The notes beneath the pieces are model-generated. The model was not told where the DNA came from. It saw only the letters and a list, made by a program, of their open reading frames with translations, and did no database searches. Shown one piece after another: positions 45,693 to 54,678 of a DNA stretch of 64,000 nucleotides (within the stretch, counting starts at the first letter, position 1; each line of letters begins with the position of its first letter). Origin of the DNA: Alteromonas portus. GTDB lineage: Bacteria > Pseudomonadota > Gammaproteobacteria > Enterobacterales > Alteromonadaceae. Where the stretch lies: NCBI RefSeq assembly GCF_005117025.1, contig NZ_SWCO01000012.1:1-64000 (forward strand). Direction: 5' to 3'. The position numbers and the translations under genes were made by a program.

Positions 45693-46616
45693 ATGAAGCA
45701 GTCCTATGACAACTCAAAGTGCAACTCACCAATGTGGTGCACGTCATACACACAAGATGTCAATGCTCAGGCTGGCCAGTTAAAAGGTTGGCAACAAGAG
45801 TATAACCAGTTGTCTGACGGTACCTTTCAAGGTGCAATGATTCATACAGATCTTGGACATTTTCGCTTATTTCAAGAGCATACTAGTCAGGCCTTGCAGC
45901 AATTCTGTAGAATACCTGAAGGTGCTATTTGGATAGGTTTTAGTGCTACACCACAACGTGTGTGTATTAACCACCAGCAGACAAATGCAAATACTCTCAT
46001 GGTACGTCCCGGCGGTATCGATTTTGAATTATCTACTGATATAAACAGTACGTTGTTTGGCGTGGTGATCGCGTCAGATACCCTAAAAGGGCAAAGTGAA
46101 CGTTTATTGGGCCATTTCGCAGAAACACTAGATACCCCTCAAATCAATGCATTGAGGAATTACATGGCGACGGTGTTCAAAGCACAACGGTTACGTTGGC
46201 AAAGCAAAACCCATCAGCAGCTGCTACATGATTACTTTAATAGCTTGTTGTCTAGTAGCGAAAAAAATGCACAGTTAACAAAGAACCGCAATCAAGCTAT
46301 ATCTGCCGTGCGAACCTATCTCAGTGAAGCGAACAATGAGGCAACCATAACGGTAGCTGGGTTGGCAACCGTTGCTGGGCTTTCACCTCGCGACTTATAT
46401 AGGCTGTTTTACGATCACTACGGTGTATCACCGGCTCGCTTTTTACAATCACGCCGTTTAAATAAAGTTCGCCGTGAATTGCAAAATAACTTTAATAAAC
46501 GATGTGTAGCAGACATTGCTTTTGAAAATGGTTTTTTCCACCTCAGCCAGTTTAGCAAGCAATATTGCAGGTTATTTGGTGAACTGCCTTCTAAGACTAA
46601 ACTAACGGACGTTTAG
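45693..46616 (+). CDS. AraC-family regulator, probable activator of eutBC
   Basis: A 307-residue regulator with a sensing N-terminus and an AraC double helix-turn-helix (about 210-300; VAGLATVAGLSPRDLYRLFYDHYG, then IAFENGFFHLSQFSKQYC). It is divergent from eutB with a 160-base shared promoter region, as in EutR-type circuits. It resembles EutR-like AraC proteins, but the ligand is not shown by sequence. Confidence 0.85.
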   Translation: MKQSYDNSKCNSPMWCTSYTQDVNAQAGQLKGWQQEYNQLSDGTFQGAMIHTDLGHFRLFQEHTSQALQQFCRIPEGAIWIGFSATPQRVCINHQQTNANTLMVRPGGIDFELSTDINSTLFGVVIASDTLKGQSERLLGHFAETLDTPQINALRNYMATVFKAQRLRWQSKTHQQLLHDYFNSLLSSSEKNAQLTKNRNQAISAVRTYLSEANNEATITVAGLATVAGLSPRDLYRLFYDHYGVSPARFLQSRRLNKVRRELQNNFNKRCVADIAFENGFFHLSQFSKQYCRLFGELPSKTKLTDV

Positions 46617-46891
46617 GTGCAGACATTACGGATTAGATTCACACATCAAAGCGTTAAACTCAGCCTCAACGTTTTGGCGTAGAAACGAGATTCCGTGTCC
46701 TATTCAACTTACTGAATAAAGTATGGTTTTTGTGTAGGTATTTACCACTATTATGCTTTTAGCGTATTTCAAAGTGAGCGATTAGCGGCTATTGTATAAA
46801 GAGAAAACTAAAATTATTAGCACAGACAAAAATGTGACTGCAGTAGACAAGCATGTACCATGCTAAACACTGCACCTTCCGGAGACATTTT

Positions 46892-47443
46892 ATGGCGGAC
46901 AAGAAGCCGAAGGATCAGCAAGCGCAAGACGTTTCTCAAACAGACAGTACACCTCAACCCGCTGATGAGCTTGCACAACTTAGAGAAATATTATTCGGTC
47001 AGACAAACCGTGCTTTTCGAGCAGATCTTTCTGCCCTAGAATCACGGGTGAACGACAGTTTTACAAAACTTAACGCACACCTTGATGACCAGTTCAATGA
47101 TATACGTAAGCTTATCGACCAGCAGATCACCGAACTTTCAAACCAGTTAGCCAGTGCCAATGACAACCATAGTAATGTGCAAGAGCAGTTGCAGCACACT
47201 ACAGATAAGCTACAAAGTGAATTGGAAATAGCCGAAACTGCTGCTAAGAACGACAACGACGCTTTAGAAGCACACGTTGTGAAAGAGTTGGAGTCACTGG
47301 ACAACTTGTTTAGCAAACGTCATCAAGAGTTGTTAGAAAAGCTACAGCAGGTTACCAGCGAACTTTCAGAGAGTAAAACCGACAGGAAAACACTGGCAAA
47401 CTTACTTTCAACCATGGCAACCAACCTCGCGACCGATCATTAA
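46892..47443 (+). CDS. coiled-coil protein of the GTPase operon
   Basis: A 183-residue acidic soluble protein. A disordered, Gln/Asp-rich N-terminus (1-35) is followed by REILFGQTNRAF and long heptad-like helices (about 45-183). A CCGGAG site precedes the ATG at 46892; an in-frame ATG at 46853 lacks one. First gene of a four-gene unit, 3 bases before the OmpA-domain gene. No known family was recognised; it is likely a structural or adaptor partner of the next two products. Confidence 0.75.
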   Translation: MADKKPKDQQAQDVSQTDSTPQPADELAQLREILFGQTNRAFRADLSALESRVNDSFTKLNAHLDDQFNDIRKLIDQQITELSNQLASANDNHSNVQEQLQHTTDKLQSELEIAETAAKNDNDALEAHVVKELESLDNLFSKRHQELLEKLQQVTSELSESKTDRKTLANLLSTMATNLATDH

Positions 47444-47446
47444 TTA

Positions 47447-49210
47447 ATGAGTGACAAGGTGCCGCCGTCTGAATTGCCGGACAACTCTCTTGAAAAAGTC
47501 AGAGAGCTGCTTATTGGACGGGATGACAAGTTCGTTCAAGAGAAGCTGCAGCGCGATGCCAAAGGCATCGTGACTAATGTTGTCTCCGAAGCGCTGTTTG
47601 ATCGAGAAACAAAAGATGGTTCGGTTAACAAGGTGCTCGTTCCCCTTGTTGAAAAGTCGCTGCACCGGTCTATTGAAGCCAATAGCGAAAAGATTGTCGG
47701 CACACTTTACCCATTGGTGGGGACGCTGGTTAGAAAAGCGGTGTCTTCATTTCTTGTAGAGTTTGTCGAGCGCACTAATGCGCTCATTGAAAATAGCTTC
47801 AGCCCCAAAAGTATATCGTGGCGTTTTAAGGCATGGCAATCTGGGGTCAGATACTCAGAATACGTTGCGTCGCAAATTTATCAGTATCAAGTTCAACAAC
47901 TTCTTGTCATACATCGTGAAACCGGCACCCTACTGCATAGCATTTCATCCGATCCAGAAAAAGAAAAGGATGCCGACCTGATTTCATCAATGCTGGTAGC
48001 CATTAATGACTTTGTTGCCGACGCTTTTGGTGTTACCGCTACCGAGTCTGACAACGAGTTGGGCGAGATAAAAACCGAAGACTTTACGTTATTGATTAAA
48101 ATTGGACCGCAAGCTCTGCTTGTTGCAGCAGTTACTGGGAGCATCCCGCCCGAGGTACGCGGGAAACTGCAACAAGCCCTAGAGGAGTTTCACCAATTTT
48201 ATCAGCAGCCGTTAATTCAATACGATGGTGACAACGCTCCGTTTGATGGTTGTGAGACTATTCTTTCTGATTGCTTGATCAGTGAAAGAAAAGAAGGTGA
48301 AGGGAAAAAATCAAAACGCATAGTAGGCGCTGCGGTGATAGTAGTTATCTTTGCCGCACTAGCAGTATTGTCGTTTATGCGATTGTCACTTAGTATTTTA
48401 AAAAGTGATTTGCACGAGCTTACTCCTCCCCCAGGTATCATAGTAACAGACACCTATATTTCTAACGGCAACGTGTACGCCAAAGTGCTGCGCGACCCCG
48501 TAGCCATCAACATAGAAGAATGGCTAAATGAAAATGCCATTGATGCGGACAAAGTCACCATTATTGAGGAGCCATTTGTTTCTTTAAAACCGAGTGTAGT
48601 CGAGCGCAAACTTGAGAGGCTAATTGACGACTATCCACTTAGTGAATCAGAAAGCATTTCCGTTGAAAAAGGTGATAATCGCCGCTTTGTTATCTCAGGC
48701 ACCGTATTTACTCCTACCGCAGTTAACCTTACTCAGCAAATAAGCGCGATACCAGGTATTTCAGCGATTACCGTTGATACAAATACACTTGATGTAAAAG
48801 CGCCCTATGAAGTAGATGATACTGTACTTCAAAAAGCAGCTTTAAGTCGGCTAGTGAATAAGGTTTCTTCACAAAATGTACTTTTTGCTACTAACCAAGA
48901 AGCGCTTTCTGAAGTACAGTTAGCAAAACTAGAAGCGCTGGCAAACGACATAAAACAATTATTAACGCTCGCAGATAAAACAAATACTGTTGTGAGTGTC
49001 GTTATTATGGGTGCCAGTGATAATTCAGGGTCAAGCGCACGCAATCGCGCCTTGAGCCAAAAACGAGCAGAGAATGTTGTGAATTCATTAATTTCACTTG
49101 GCGTAGAAAGTGATATCCTTATACCCGTTAGCTTAGGAGAGCTACCATTGCAGAAGGCATCAATGGGTCGTTCAGTCATGTTAAACGTTTTAATATCCAG
49201 TGAGCAGTAG
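47447..49210 (+). CDS. OmpA-domain inner-membrane protein of the GTPase operon
   Basis: A 587-residue protein. A cytoplasmic helical N-terminus (1-290; starts ELPDNSLEKVRELLIGRDD) precedes one membrane segment (about 293-315, after KKSKR). A periplasmic part follows with a BON-like middle (about 360-460) and an OmpA-like peptidoglycan-binding C-terminus (about 470-585; VLFATNQEALSE, MGASDNSG, NRALSQKRAENVV). It could link a cytoplasmic GTPase to the cell wall, as MotB- or Pal-like proteins do. No signal peptide apart from the internal anchor. Spaced 15 bases before the GTPase. Confidence 0.82.
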   Translation: MSDKVPPSELPDNSLEKVRELLIGRDDKFVQEKLQRDAKGIVTNVVSEALFDRETKDGSVNKVLVPLVEKSLHRSIEANSEKIVGTLYPLVGTLVRKAVSSFLVEFVERTNALIENSFSPKSISWRFKAWQSGVRYSEYVASQIYQYQVQQLLVIHRETGTLLHSISSDPEKEKDADLISSMLVAINDFVADAFGVTATESDNELGEIKTEDFTLLIKIGPQALLVAAVTGSIPPEVRGKLQQALEEFHQFYQQPLIQYDGDNAPFDGCETILSDCLISERKEGEGKKSKRIVGAAVIVVIFAALAVLSFMRLSLSILKSDLHELTPPPGIIVTDTYISNGNVYAKVLRDPVAINIEEWLNENAIDADKVTIIEEPFVSLKPSVVERKLERLIDDYPLSESESISVEKGDNRRFVISGTVFTPTAVNLTQQISAIPGISAITVDTNTLDVKAPYEVDDTVLQKAALSRLVNKVSSQNVLFATNQEALSEVQLAKLEALANDIKQLLTLADKTNTVVSVVIMGASDNSGSSARNRALSQKRAENVVNSLISLGVESDILIPVSLGELPLQKASMGRSVMLNVLISSEQ

Positions 49211-49225
49211 TAAGGAAGCTATGCG

Positions 49226-49711
49226 GTGATACAGAAAAAAGTTTGTATTTTAGGGCCCACTGGCGTTGGCAAAACAAGTCTGGTAAAGCAGTTCGTTGAA
49301 GGTATTTTTTCTGAAAAGTACAAAACGACTATTGGCGTTAAAATTGACAAAAAACAAGTCAATAAAGAGGGACGAGGTGTTCAACTTCTGCTTTGGGATT
49401 TAGAAGGTATCGACAGATACTGTGGCTTTAACCCTCGCTACCTTCGCGGAGCCAGTGCTTATATTATTGTAGTTGACCAAACCCGCTCTCAATCCCTACT
49501 TGAGGGTATCGAAATTCTAGATCTTGCCAAAGAGCATTACCCCGATATTCCCGCATTTTTTGTTGTGAACAAAACCGACCTTCCTACAAGCTGGCATTGG
49601 AGTGAGGAAGAGTTAAATAACTACGCCCAAAAGTTTTCTTCACTTACCAAAACAAGTGCGAAGACCGGTGAAAATGTAGAAAACTTATTCAGTACAATTG
49701 CGTTTTGGTAG
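49226..49711 (+). CDS. Ras-like small GTPase (prokaryotic Rab/Rup-type)
   Basis: A 161-residue single-domain GTPase. G1 GPTGVGKTS (10-18), G2 Thr34/35 in KTTIG, G3 WDLEG (58-61), G4 NKTD (115-118), G5 TSAK (143-146): all five Ras motifs are present. The switch-II Gln of Ras is replaced by Ile62 (DLEGI), suggesting slow intrinsic hydrolysis and need for a GAP. There is no C-terminal lipidation Cys. GTG start with AAGGA 9 bases upstream; the nearby ATG at 49221 is out of frame. Lies between the OmpA-domain and EAL genes. Confidence 0.9.
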   Translation: MIQKKVCILGPTGVGKTSLVKQFVEGIFSEKYKTTIGVKIDKKQVNKEGRGVQLLLWDLEGIDRYCGFNPRYLRGASAYIIVVDQTRSQSLLEGIEILDLAKEHYPDIPAFFVVNKTDLPTSWHWSEEELNNYAQKFSSLTKTSAKTGENVENLFSTIAFW

Positions 49712-49720
49712 GAGAATGCC

Positions 49721-51841
49721 ATGGATATCCATTTATTAAATGCGTTGGGCATAACTAACTGCGCGTTGTTTAAGTGCAGTTCTGAAAAAGACATTACGTG
49801 TTTAACACCGGAACTACCATGGTTAGCAGATGTTGTTGCGCTTGACGAGAACAACAAACTGCAAAGGAAATACATCCCCTCTATCTTTCTAGACGATTTC
49901 TTTCTTGACGCTGATGAGGTGTGGAAAGGCGAAGCGTCGTTTACCCTCTCTTCAGGTTTTTGGACAGAGCAAACCGAAAATAAGGTGTTGCGTCTTGAAG
50001 CCTTGGCGATAAACAGCGAATCAGGTTCACGCTATCTTGTCGTGAAAAACGTTGAAGAACAGTTCGATGAAAAACAACAAACGCTGCAAGCAGCCAGAGA
50101 ATTGCTGTTAAGCCATCATGAAATTGTAGGGCAGCACGAATATATTAGGCATAGATTGAATAATGTGCTGCGTAAAAATACCCGACTGCAAAAGTTAGTG
50201 CCGCCTATCCAGCAAGCTATTCATAATTTAGAAACGGGTGTTGTTATTTTAGATAGCGAGGGCGCGTTAATTCTCGACAACAAAGCTTCTCACAGATTGC
50301 TGCTTTGCAATAGCACCACGCCAAGCTCTATTCGCATAGGAGAACTGATAGAAGACATTGATGCTCCATCGACTTTCCTGCCTGCATTAGTTCAACGAAA
50401 AGCGCCGTGGCAGGGAGAAATATACTGGCAACCGGTAGATGATTATAAAGTTTGGCTTCAGGTAACAATCCATCCGGTACTGCATGGAGATGAACTCACT
50501 CACTGGGTTTACTTGTTTACCGATATTACGCACATACACAATAGAGAAGAAAGTGTATTGACTGCAAGCGGGATGGATTCACTAACAAAAGTGGCAAACC
50601 GCAATTTATTTACCGATACGGTAAGGCGACTAGTACAAGAAGACACCCCGTTTAAGTTATTTATTATTGATATCTGTGACTTTAAAAAGATAAACGAAGC
50701 GCTTAGCTATCAATCCGGGGACGAAATATTAAAATCTTTCGCATTACGCCTGCAGACCTTTATTGGTAACAGCGGGTTTATTGCAAGGATAGGCAGTAAC
50801 GAGTTCGCGCTTGTAAAACGACTAGACACCTTTACAGATGTAAATGGCGCTGACTACGTCCACCAGCTGCAGAGCAAAGTTACACAGACATACACCGTAC
50901 TTAACGGTAGCGAGCCAAACTTAGGCGTAAATATTGGTGAAGCAAGTTTTCCTGAGCACTGTTCTTCAACAGAAACGTTACTTCAGTGTGCAGATATCGC
51001 ACTTCAAGCGGCTAAATATCAAGGTCGAAATGTTGCGCTGGTATACAGTGACGAATTGCACAAGCAGCATAATGCCATTCACGAGCTTGAAACAGAGCTT
51101 CGCAATGCCATTAAAAATAACGAGCTTAAACTATTCTTACAGCCCATTGTCGACCTATCTTCTGGGAAAATAGTGAAATGTGAAGCACTGGCAAGATGGA
51201 TTACACCTGAAGGCAAGTTTATTTCACCGGAAGTTTTCATCCCACTAGCAGAAAAAAGCGAGCTCATTTTCCCTTTCGGCGAGTGGCTTATAAATGAAGC
51301 TTGTGATGCCATTGAAGCGCTAAAGGCATCTAATTTAGATATCAGGTTGGCAATTAATATATCAGGCCGTCAAGTATCAGATTTAGCCCTACTTACACAA
51401 ATAAAAAATGCGCTGGAAGATCACCAGCTACCTGGGTCCAATCTGTCTATAGAATTAACAGAGAGTGTTTTTGTTGAGAGCCTAGACACAGTGTCAGTCT
51501 TACTTAATGAGCTTAGAGCAATGGGTATAACTGTGTCGATTGACGATTTCGGCACAGGTTTTAGTTCACTGGTTTATCTAAAGAAACTACCCATTGATGA
51601 ACTTAAAATTGATCGCTCTTTTGTGAGTGAGCTTGAGAACAACACCGACGACCAGGCAATTGTGCAAGCTATTCTTGGGTTGGCAAGTAATTTGAACATC
51701 AAAATTATCGCCGAAGGTATTGAGACTCAACAGCAACAGCAATTTTTACAAAACCATCACTGCACATACGGACAAGGTTATTTATATCAGCGTCCTGTGG
51801 AGATTTCTGAATTTATCTCACTTGCACAGAAGCTCAGGTAA
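49721..51841 (+). CDS. PAS-like/degenerate GGDEF/EAL protein of the GTPase operon
   Basis: A 706-residue soluble protein. A unique N-terminus (1-150), a PAS-like domain (about 160-275; NLETGVVILDSEGALILDN), a GGDEF domain with altered site (IGSNEF, about 285-430) and an EAL domain (about 445-700). EAL residues look complete: CEALARW, INISGRQ, IELTES, IDDFGTG, LKIDRSF, AEGIE. It is expected to degrade cyclic di-GMP. Nine bases after the GTPase gene; last of the operon. A link from GTPase state to cyclic di-GMP is inferred from position only. Confidence 0.9.
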   Translation: MDIHLLNALGITNCALFKCSSEKDITCLTPELPWLADVVALDENNKLQRKYIPSIFLDDFFLDADEVWKGEASFTLSSGFWTEQTENKVLRLEALAINSESGSRYLVVKNVEEQFDEKQQTLQAARELLLSHHEIVGQHEYIRHRLNNVLRKNTRLQKLVPPIQQAIHNLETGVVILDSEGALILDNKASHRLLLCNSTTPSSIRIGELIEDIDAPSTFLPALVQRKAPWQGEIYWQPVDDYKVWLQVTIHPVLHGDELTHWVYLFTDITHIHNREESVLTASGMDSLTKVANRNLFTDTVRRLVQEDTPFKLFIIDICDFKKINEALSYQSGDEILKSFALRLQTFIGNSGFIARIGSNEFALVKRLDTFTDVNGADYVHQLQSKVTQTYTVLNGSEPNLGVNIGEASFPEHCSSTETLLQCADIALQAAKYQGRNVALVYSDELHKQHNAIHELETELRNAIKNNELKLFLQPIVDLSSGKIVKCEALARWITPEGKFISPEVFIPLAEKSELIFPFGEWLINEACDAIEALKASNLDIRLAINISGRQVSDLALLTQIKNALEDHQLPGSNLSIELTESVFVESLDTVSVLLNELRAMGITVSIDDFGTGFSSLVYLKKLPIDELKIDRSFVSELENNTDDQAIVQAILGLASNLNIKIIAEGIETQQQQQFLQNHHCTYGQGYLYQRPVEISEFISLAQKLR

Positions 51842-51869
51842 GAGCAGGGCCTTCATTTTTTGCAAACAA

Positions 51870-51897
51870 AAAAGCCGGAGCAATTTCCGGCTTTCTT
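51870..51897. terminator. bidirectional intrinsic terminator
   Basis: The stem AAAGCCGGA/TCCGGCTTT between convergent EAL and fghA genes has an A tract on one side and T-richness on the other. Confidence 0.88.
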
Positions 51898-51914
51898 CCA
51901 ACTATACTTGGCGC

Positions 51915-52757
51915 TTAAATCAAGCCCATGTGCCCTGCATGAAACTCCAAATGCTCTTCAATAAATGATGCGATAAAGAAGTAACTATGGTCGTAACCTT
52001 CATGCATATTGAGCGTAAGTTGGGTGTCGGATTGCTGTGCAGCGTGAACCAAAGACTGAGGCTTTAACTGCTCGTGCAGGAACTCATCTTTTGTGCCCTG
52101 CTCTACTAGTAAAAGCACACTATGGGTTTTACTTGCTAATAGCAAAGATGCGTCGTAGTCCTTCCACGTTGCTTCGTCATCACCTAAGTAACGACCTAAC
52201 GCTTTTTGGCCCCATGGGCAATCTGACGGATTAGATATAGGGCTAAATGCTGAAACCGATACAAATTTATTAGGGTTGCGCATGCCAATAACTAATGCGC
52301 CATGCCCACCCATAGAGTGACCACTAATAGCCCGCTCTTTGGTAACAGGAAACTCGCTTTCAATAAGCGCGGGAAGTTCGTCAACAATGTAGCTATACAT
52401 TTTATAATGTTTATTCCAAGGCGCTTGGGTTGCATCGACATAAAAACCAGCCCCTAAACCAAAATCGTACGCCCCTTCTTCATCATCGGGAACCCCTTCC
52501 CCACGGGGCGATGTGTCAGGAGCAACGATGGCCATGCCAAGCTCCGCAGCCAGTTTCATTGCCCCCGCTTTCTGCATGAAGTTTTGGTCGGTACAGGTTA
52601 GCCCTGAAAGCCAATATAATACCGGCACGGGTTTTTCTTTAGAGGCAAATGGGGGAAGAAAAATTGCGAAAGTCATATCGCATTGTGTGGATTCAGCTTT
52701 GTGGGTATAGCGTAAATGCCGCCCACCGAATGCTCTATTTTCGCCAATTAGCTCCAT
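51915..52757 (-). CDS. fghA: S-formylglutathione hydrolase
   Basis: A 280-residue esterase-D-type alpha/beta hydrolase releasing formate and glutathione, the second step of glutathione-dependent formaldehyde removal. Ser nucleophile in GHSMGGHGAL; LTCTDQNFMQKAGA near the N-terminus; catalytic His in GYDHSYF. Length matches E. coli YeiG/FrmB (about 278). No formaldehyde dehydrogenase gene is adjacent. A run of AGGAG precedes the ATG. Confidence 0.93.
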   Translation of the reverse strand: MELIGENRAFGGRHLRYTHKAESTQCDMTFAIFLPPFASKEKPVPVLYWLSGLTCTDQNFMQKAGAMKLAAELGMAIVAPDTSPRGEGVPDDEEGAYDFGLGAGFYVDATQAPWNKHYKMYSYIVDELPALIESEFPVTKERAISGHSMGGHGALVIGMRNPNKFVSVSAFSPISNPSDCPWGQKALGRYLGDDEATWKDYDASLLLASKTHSVLLLVEQGTKDEFLHEQLKPQSLVHAAQQSDTQLTLNMHEGYDHSYFFIASFIEEHLEFHAGHMGLI

Positions 52758-52870
52758 TTCAGCTCCTTAAATTCTTAAATTTGTACCTTTATTGTGGAAT
52801 CAGTAAAGGCTCTATCGGATTTTAGATCAAGTTCGTTTACACTAAGCGCCTAATTTTTGAGGTAAGTACA

Positions 52871-53785
52871 ATGGTAAAAGCCCTGTTGCATCATATTGTT
52901 GGCACTATTTCGGTTATCTGCTATTTCCTGAATACAGTTTTGTGGTCAACGCCCATATTCATCTTAGCGATATTTAAGTTAATTCCTATTGCCCCGTGGC
53001 GACGTTTCATCTCTTACTTACTTGATGCATGCGCAACGGCATGGATTGGGGTAAATAACCTTAATCAGCGCATCAGTGGCCGTACAAAGTGGCAAGTGAA
53101 CGGGCTTGAAAAACTCACTCGAGACGACTGGTATCTCGTTATTGCTAATCACCAATCTTGGGTCGATATCCTGGTTCTTCAACGTGTATTCAACCGAAAG
53201 ATCCCTTTTCTAAAGTTTTTTCTTAAAAAAGAACTGATATATGTACCAATACTTGGTCTAGCTTGGTGGGCACTCGACTTTCCATTTATGCGCCGTTACT
53301 CAAAATCATTTTTGGCTAAGAACCCACATTTAAAAGGGAAGGATATGGAGACCACGCGCAAAGCGTGTGAAAAATTCCGTAATAAACCAGTAAGTATAAT
53401 GAATTTCGTTGAAGGTACCCGTTTCACGCAGGCAAAGCACGATAAACAAGCTTCACCTTTCAATCACTTACTAAAACCAAAAGCTGGCGGCGTTGCTTTT
53501 GTTTTATCGGCCATGGGCGAGCACTTACATAAGCTTATTGATGTAACCATAGACTATCCGAACGGCGTACCATCTTACTGGGACTTCGTAAGCGGTAAAG
53601 TGCGCGACGTTCGCGTGAACATTAAGGTTATGTCTATTAAAGACATTATGGAAAATGGGGTATTTAACGACAGTTATTTTGACGACCCACAAGTTCGTGC
53701 ACGCTTTCAAACATGGCTCAATGAGCAATGGCACGCCAAAGATCAACTTTTAGATTCACTTAACGCAACTCAGAAACCATTATGA
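52871..53785 (+). CDS. YihG-like acyltransferase, copy 1
   Basis: A 304-residue inner-membrane acyltransferase of the PlsC fold. N-terminal hydrophobic segments (about 5-35), the NH-x4-D motif NHQSWVD (about 93-99), a second block FLKKELIYVPILGLAWWALDFPF, and the FVEGTRFT motif. It resembles E. coli YihG, an acyltransferase that makes cis-vaccenoyl-containing phospholipids. It overlaps the next gene by 4 bases (ATGA). Confidence 0.88.
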   Translation: MVKALLHHIVGTISVICYFLNTVLWSTPIFILAIFKLIPIAPWRRFISYLLDACATAWIGVNNLNQRISGRTKWQVNGLEKLTRDDWYLVIANHQSWVDILVLQRVFNRKIPFLKFFLKKELIYVPILGLAWWALDFPFMRRYSKSFLAKNPHLKGKDMETTRKACEKFRNKPVSIMNFVEGTRFTQAKHDKQASPFNHLLKPKAGGVAFVLSAMGEHLHKLIDVTIDYPNGVPSYWDFVSGKVRDVRVNIKVMSIKDIMENGVFNDSYFDDPQVRARFQTWLNEQWHAKDQLLDSLNATQKPL

Positions 53786-54675
53786 TCCGTGTAGTACTAG
53801 CGCCCTTTATATTTGTTATGCACACCACGCTGCAAATTCTCAACCTCGCTCTATGGGGCGGACTAATTATTCTACTTGGCTTGGTAAAACTGCTGTTACC
53901 AAATGGAAGAATTAGAACTGCCTGGAACAAGGTTATGCATGCCCTAATGTTTAGCTTTGGGCGTATTAGCGTGATATTGATTAGGTTATTCAATAAGGTT
54001 GATATTGAGTGTTCGGTTCATGGTGAGCTTTCAAAGAACAGTTGGTATTTGATTATCGCTAACCACCTTAGTTATTTGGATATCATCCTGCTCATAGAGT
54101 TCGCCACACACCGCATTCCCGCGCCCAAGTTCTTCCTTAAAAAAGAGCTGATATGGCTACCGTTTGTAGGGCTTGGAGCATGGGCTCTTGATATGCCGTT
54201 TATGCATAGATACACCCGTGCATACCTTGAAAAACATCCAGACAAAAAAGGCAAAGATCTAGAGACCACTAAAGCGTATTGTGAGAAGTTCAGAACGGTT
54301 CCGACTACTGTCATTAATTTTGTTGAAGGTACTCGCTTCACCACACAAAAACACTTGTCTAAGCAAAGTCCATACGAGAATCTACTTCCGCCAAAAGCCG
54401 GCGGTGTATCCTTCACGCTATCAGCTATGGGCGAGCTATTTACCAACGTGTTAGATATCTCGTTGCTTTATCCAGAAAACAAGCGCCACCCAATGATGGC
54501 AATGTTAAGCGGTCAAATGACAAAAATCGTCATTGACGTAAATGTTACACCCGTCCCCGAGTTACAGCAGGAATCAGAACGCACTGAGTCTGAGTTTCGT
54601 CTCTATTTTCAAAACTGGTTGAATGGTCTATGGGAAAATAAAGACAACCGTATTAAGAAACTGTTGGAGTCGTAA
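53782..54675 (+). CDS. YihG-like acyltransferase, copy 2
   Basis: A 297-residue paralogue of the preceding protein. NHLSYLD, FLKKELIWLPFVGLGAWALDMPF and FVEGTRFT are in the same places. It is closer by eye to E. coli YihG, including ENLLPPKAGG. Tandem paralogues with overlapping start/stop suggest an old duplication with divided acyl or substrate preference. Three bases separate it from the channel gene. Confidence 0.88.
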   Translation: MIRVVLAPFIFVMHTTLQILNLALWGGLIILLGLVKLLLPNGRIRTAWNKVMHALMFSFGRISVILIRLFNKVDIECSVHGELSKNSWYLIIANHLSYLDIILLIEFATHRIPAPKFFLKKELIWLPFVGLGAWALDMPFMHRYTRAYLEKHPDKKGKDLETTKAYCEKFRTVPTTVINFVEGTRFTTQKHLSKQSPYENLLPPKAGGVSFTLSAMGELFTNVLDISLLYPENKRHPMMAMLSGQMTKIVIDVNVTPVPELQQESERTESEFRLYFQNWLNGLWENKDNRIKKLLES

Positions 54676-54678
54676 ATA

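Noticed and set aside
41837..46616. Ethanolamine locus as a third dusA island
   Set aside because: No fourth dusA fragment and no integrase lie to its right, so it is treated as chromosomal.
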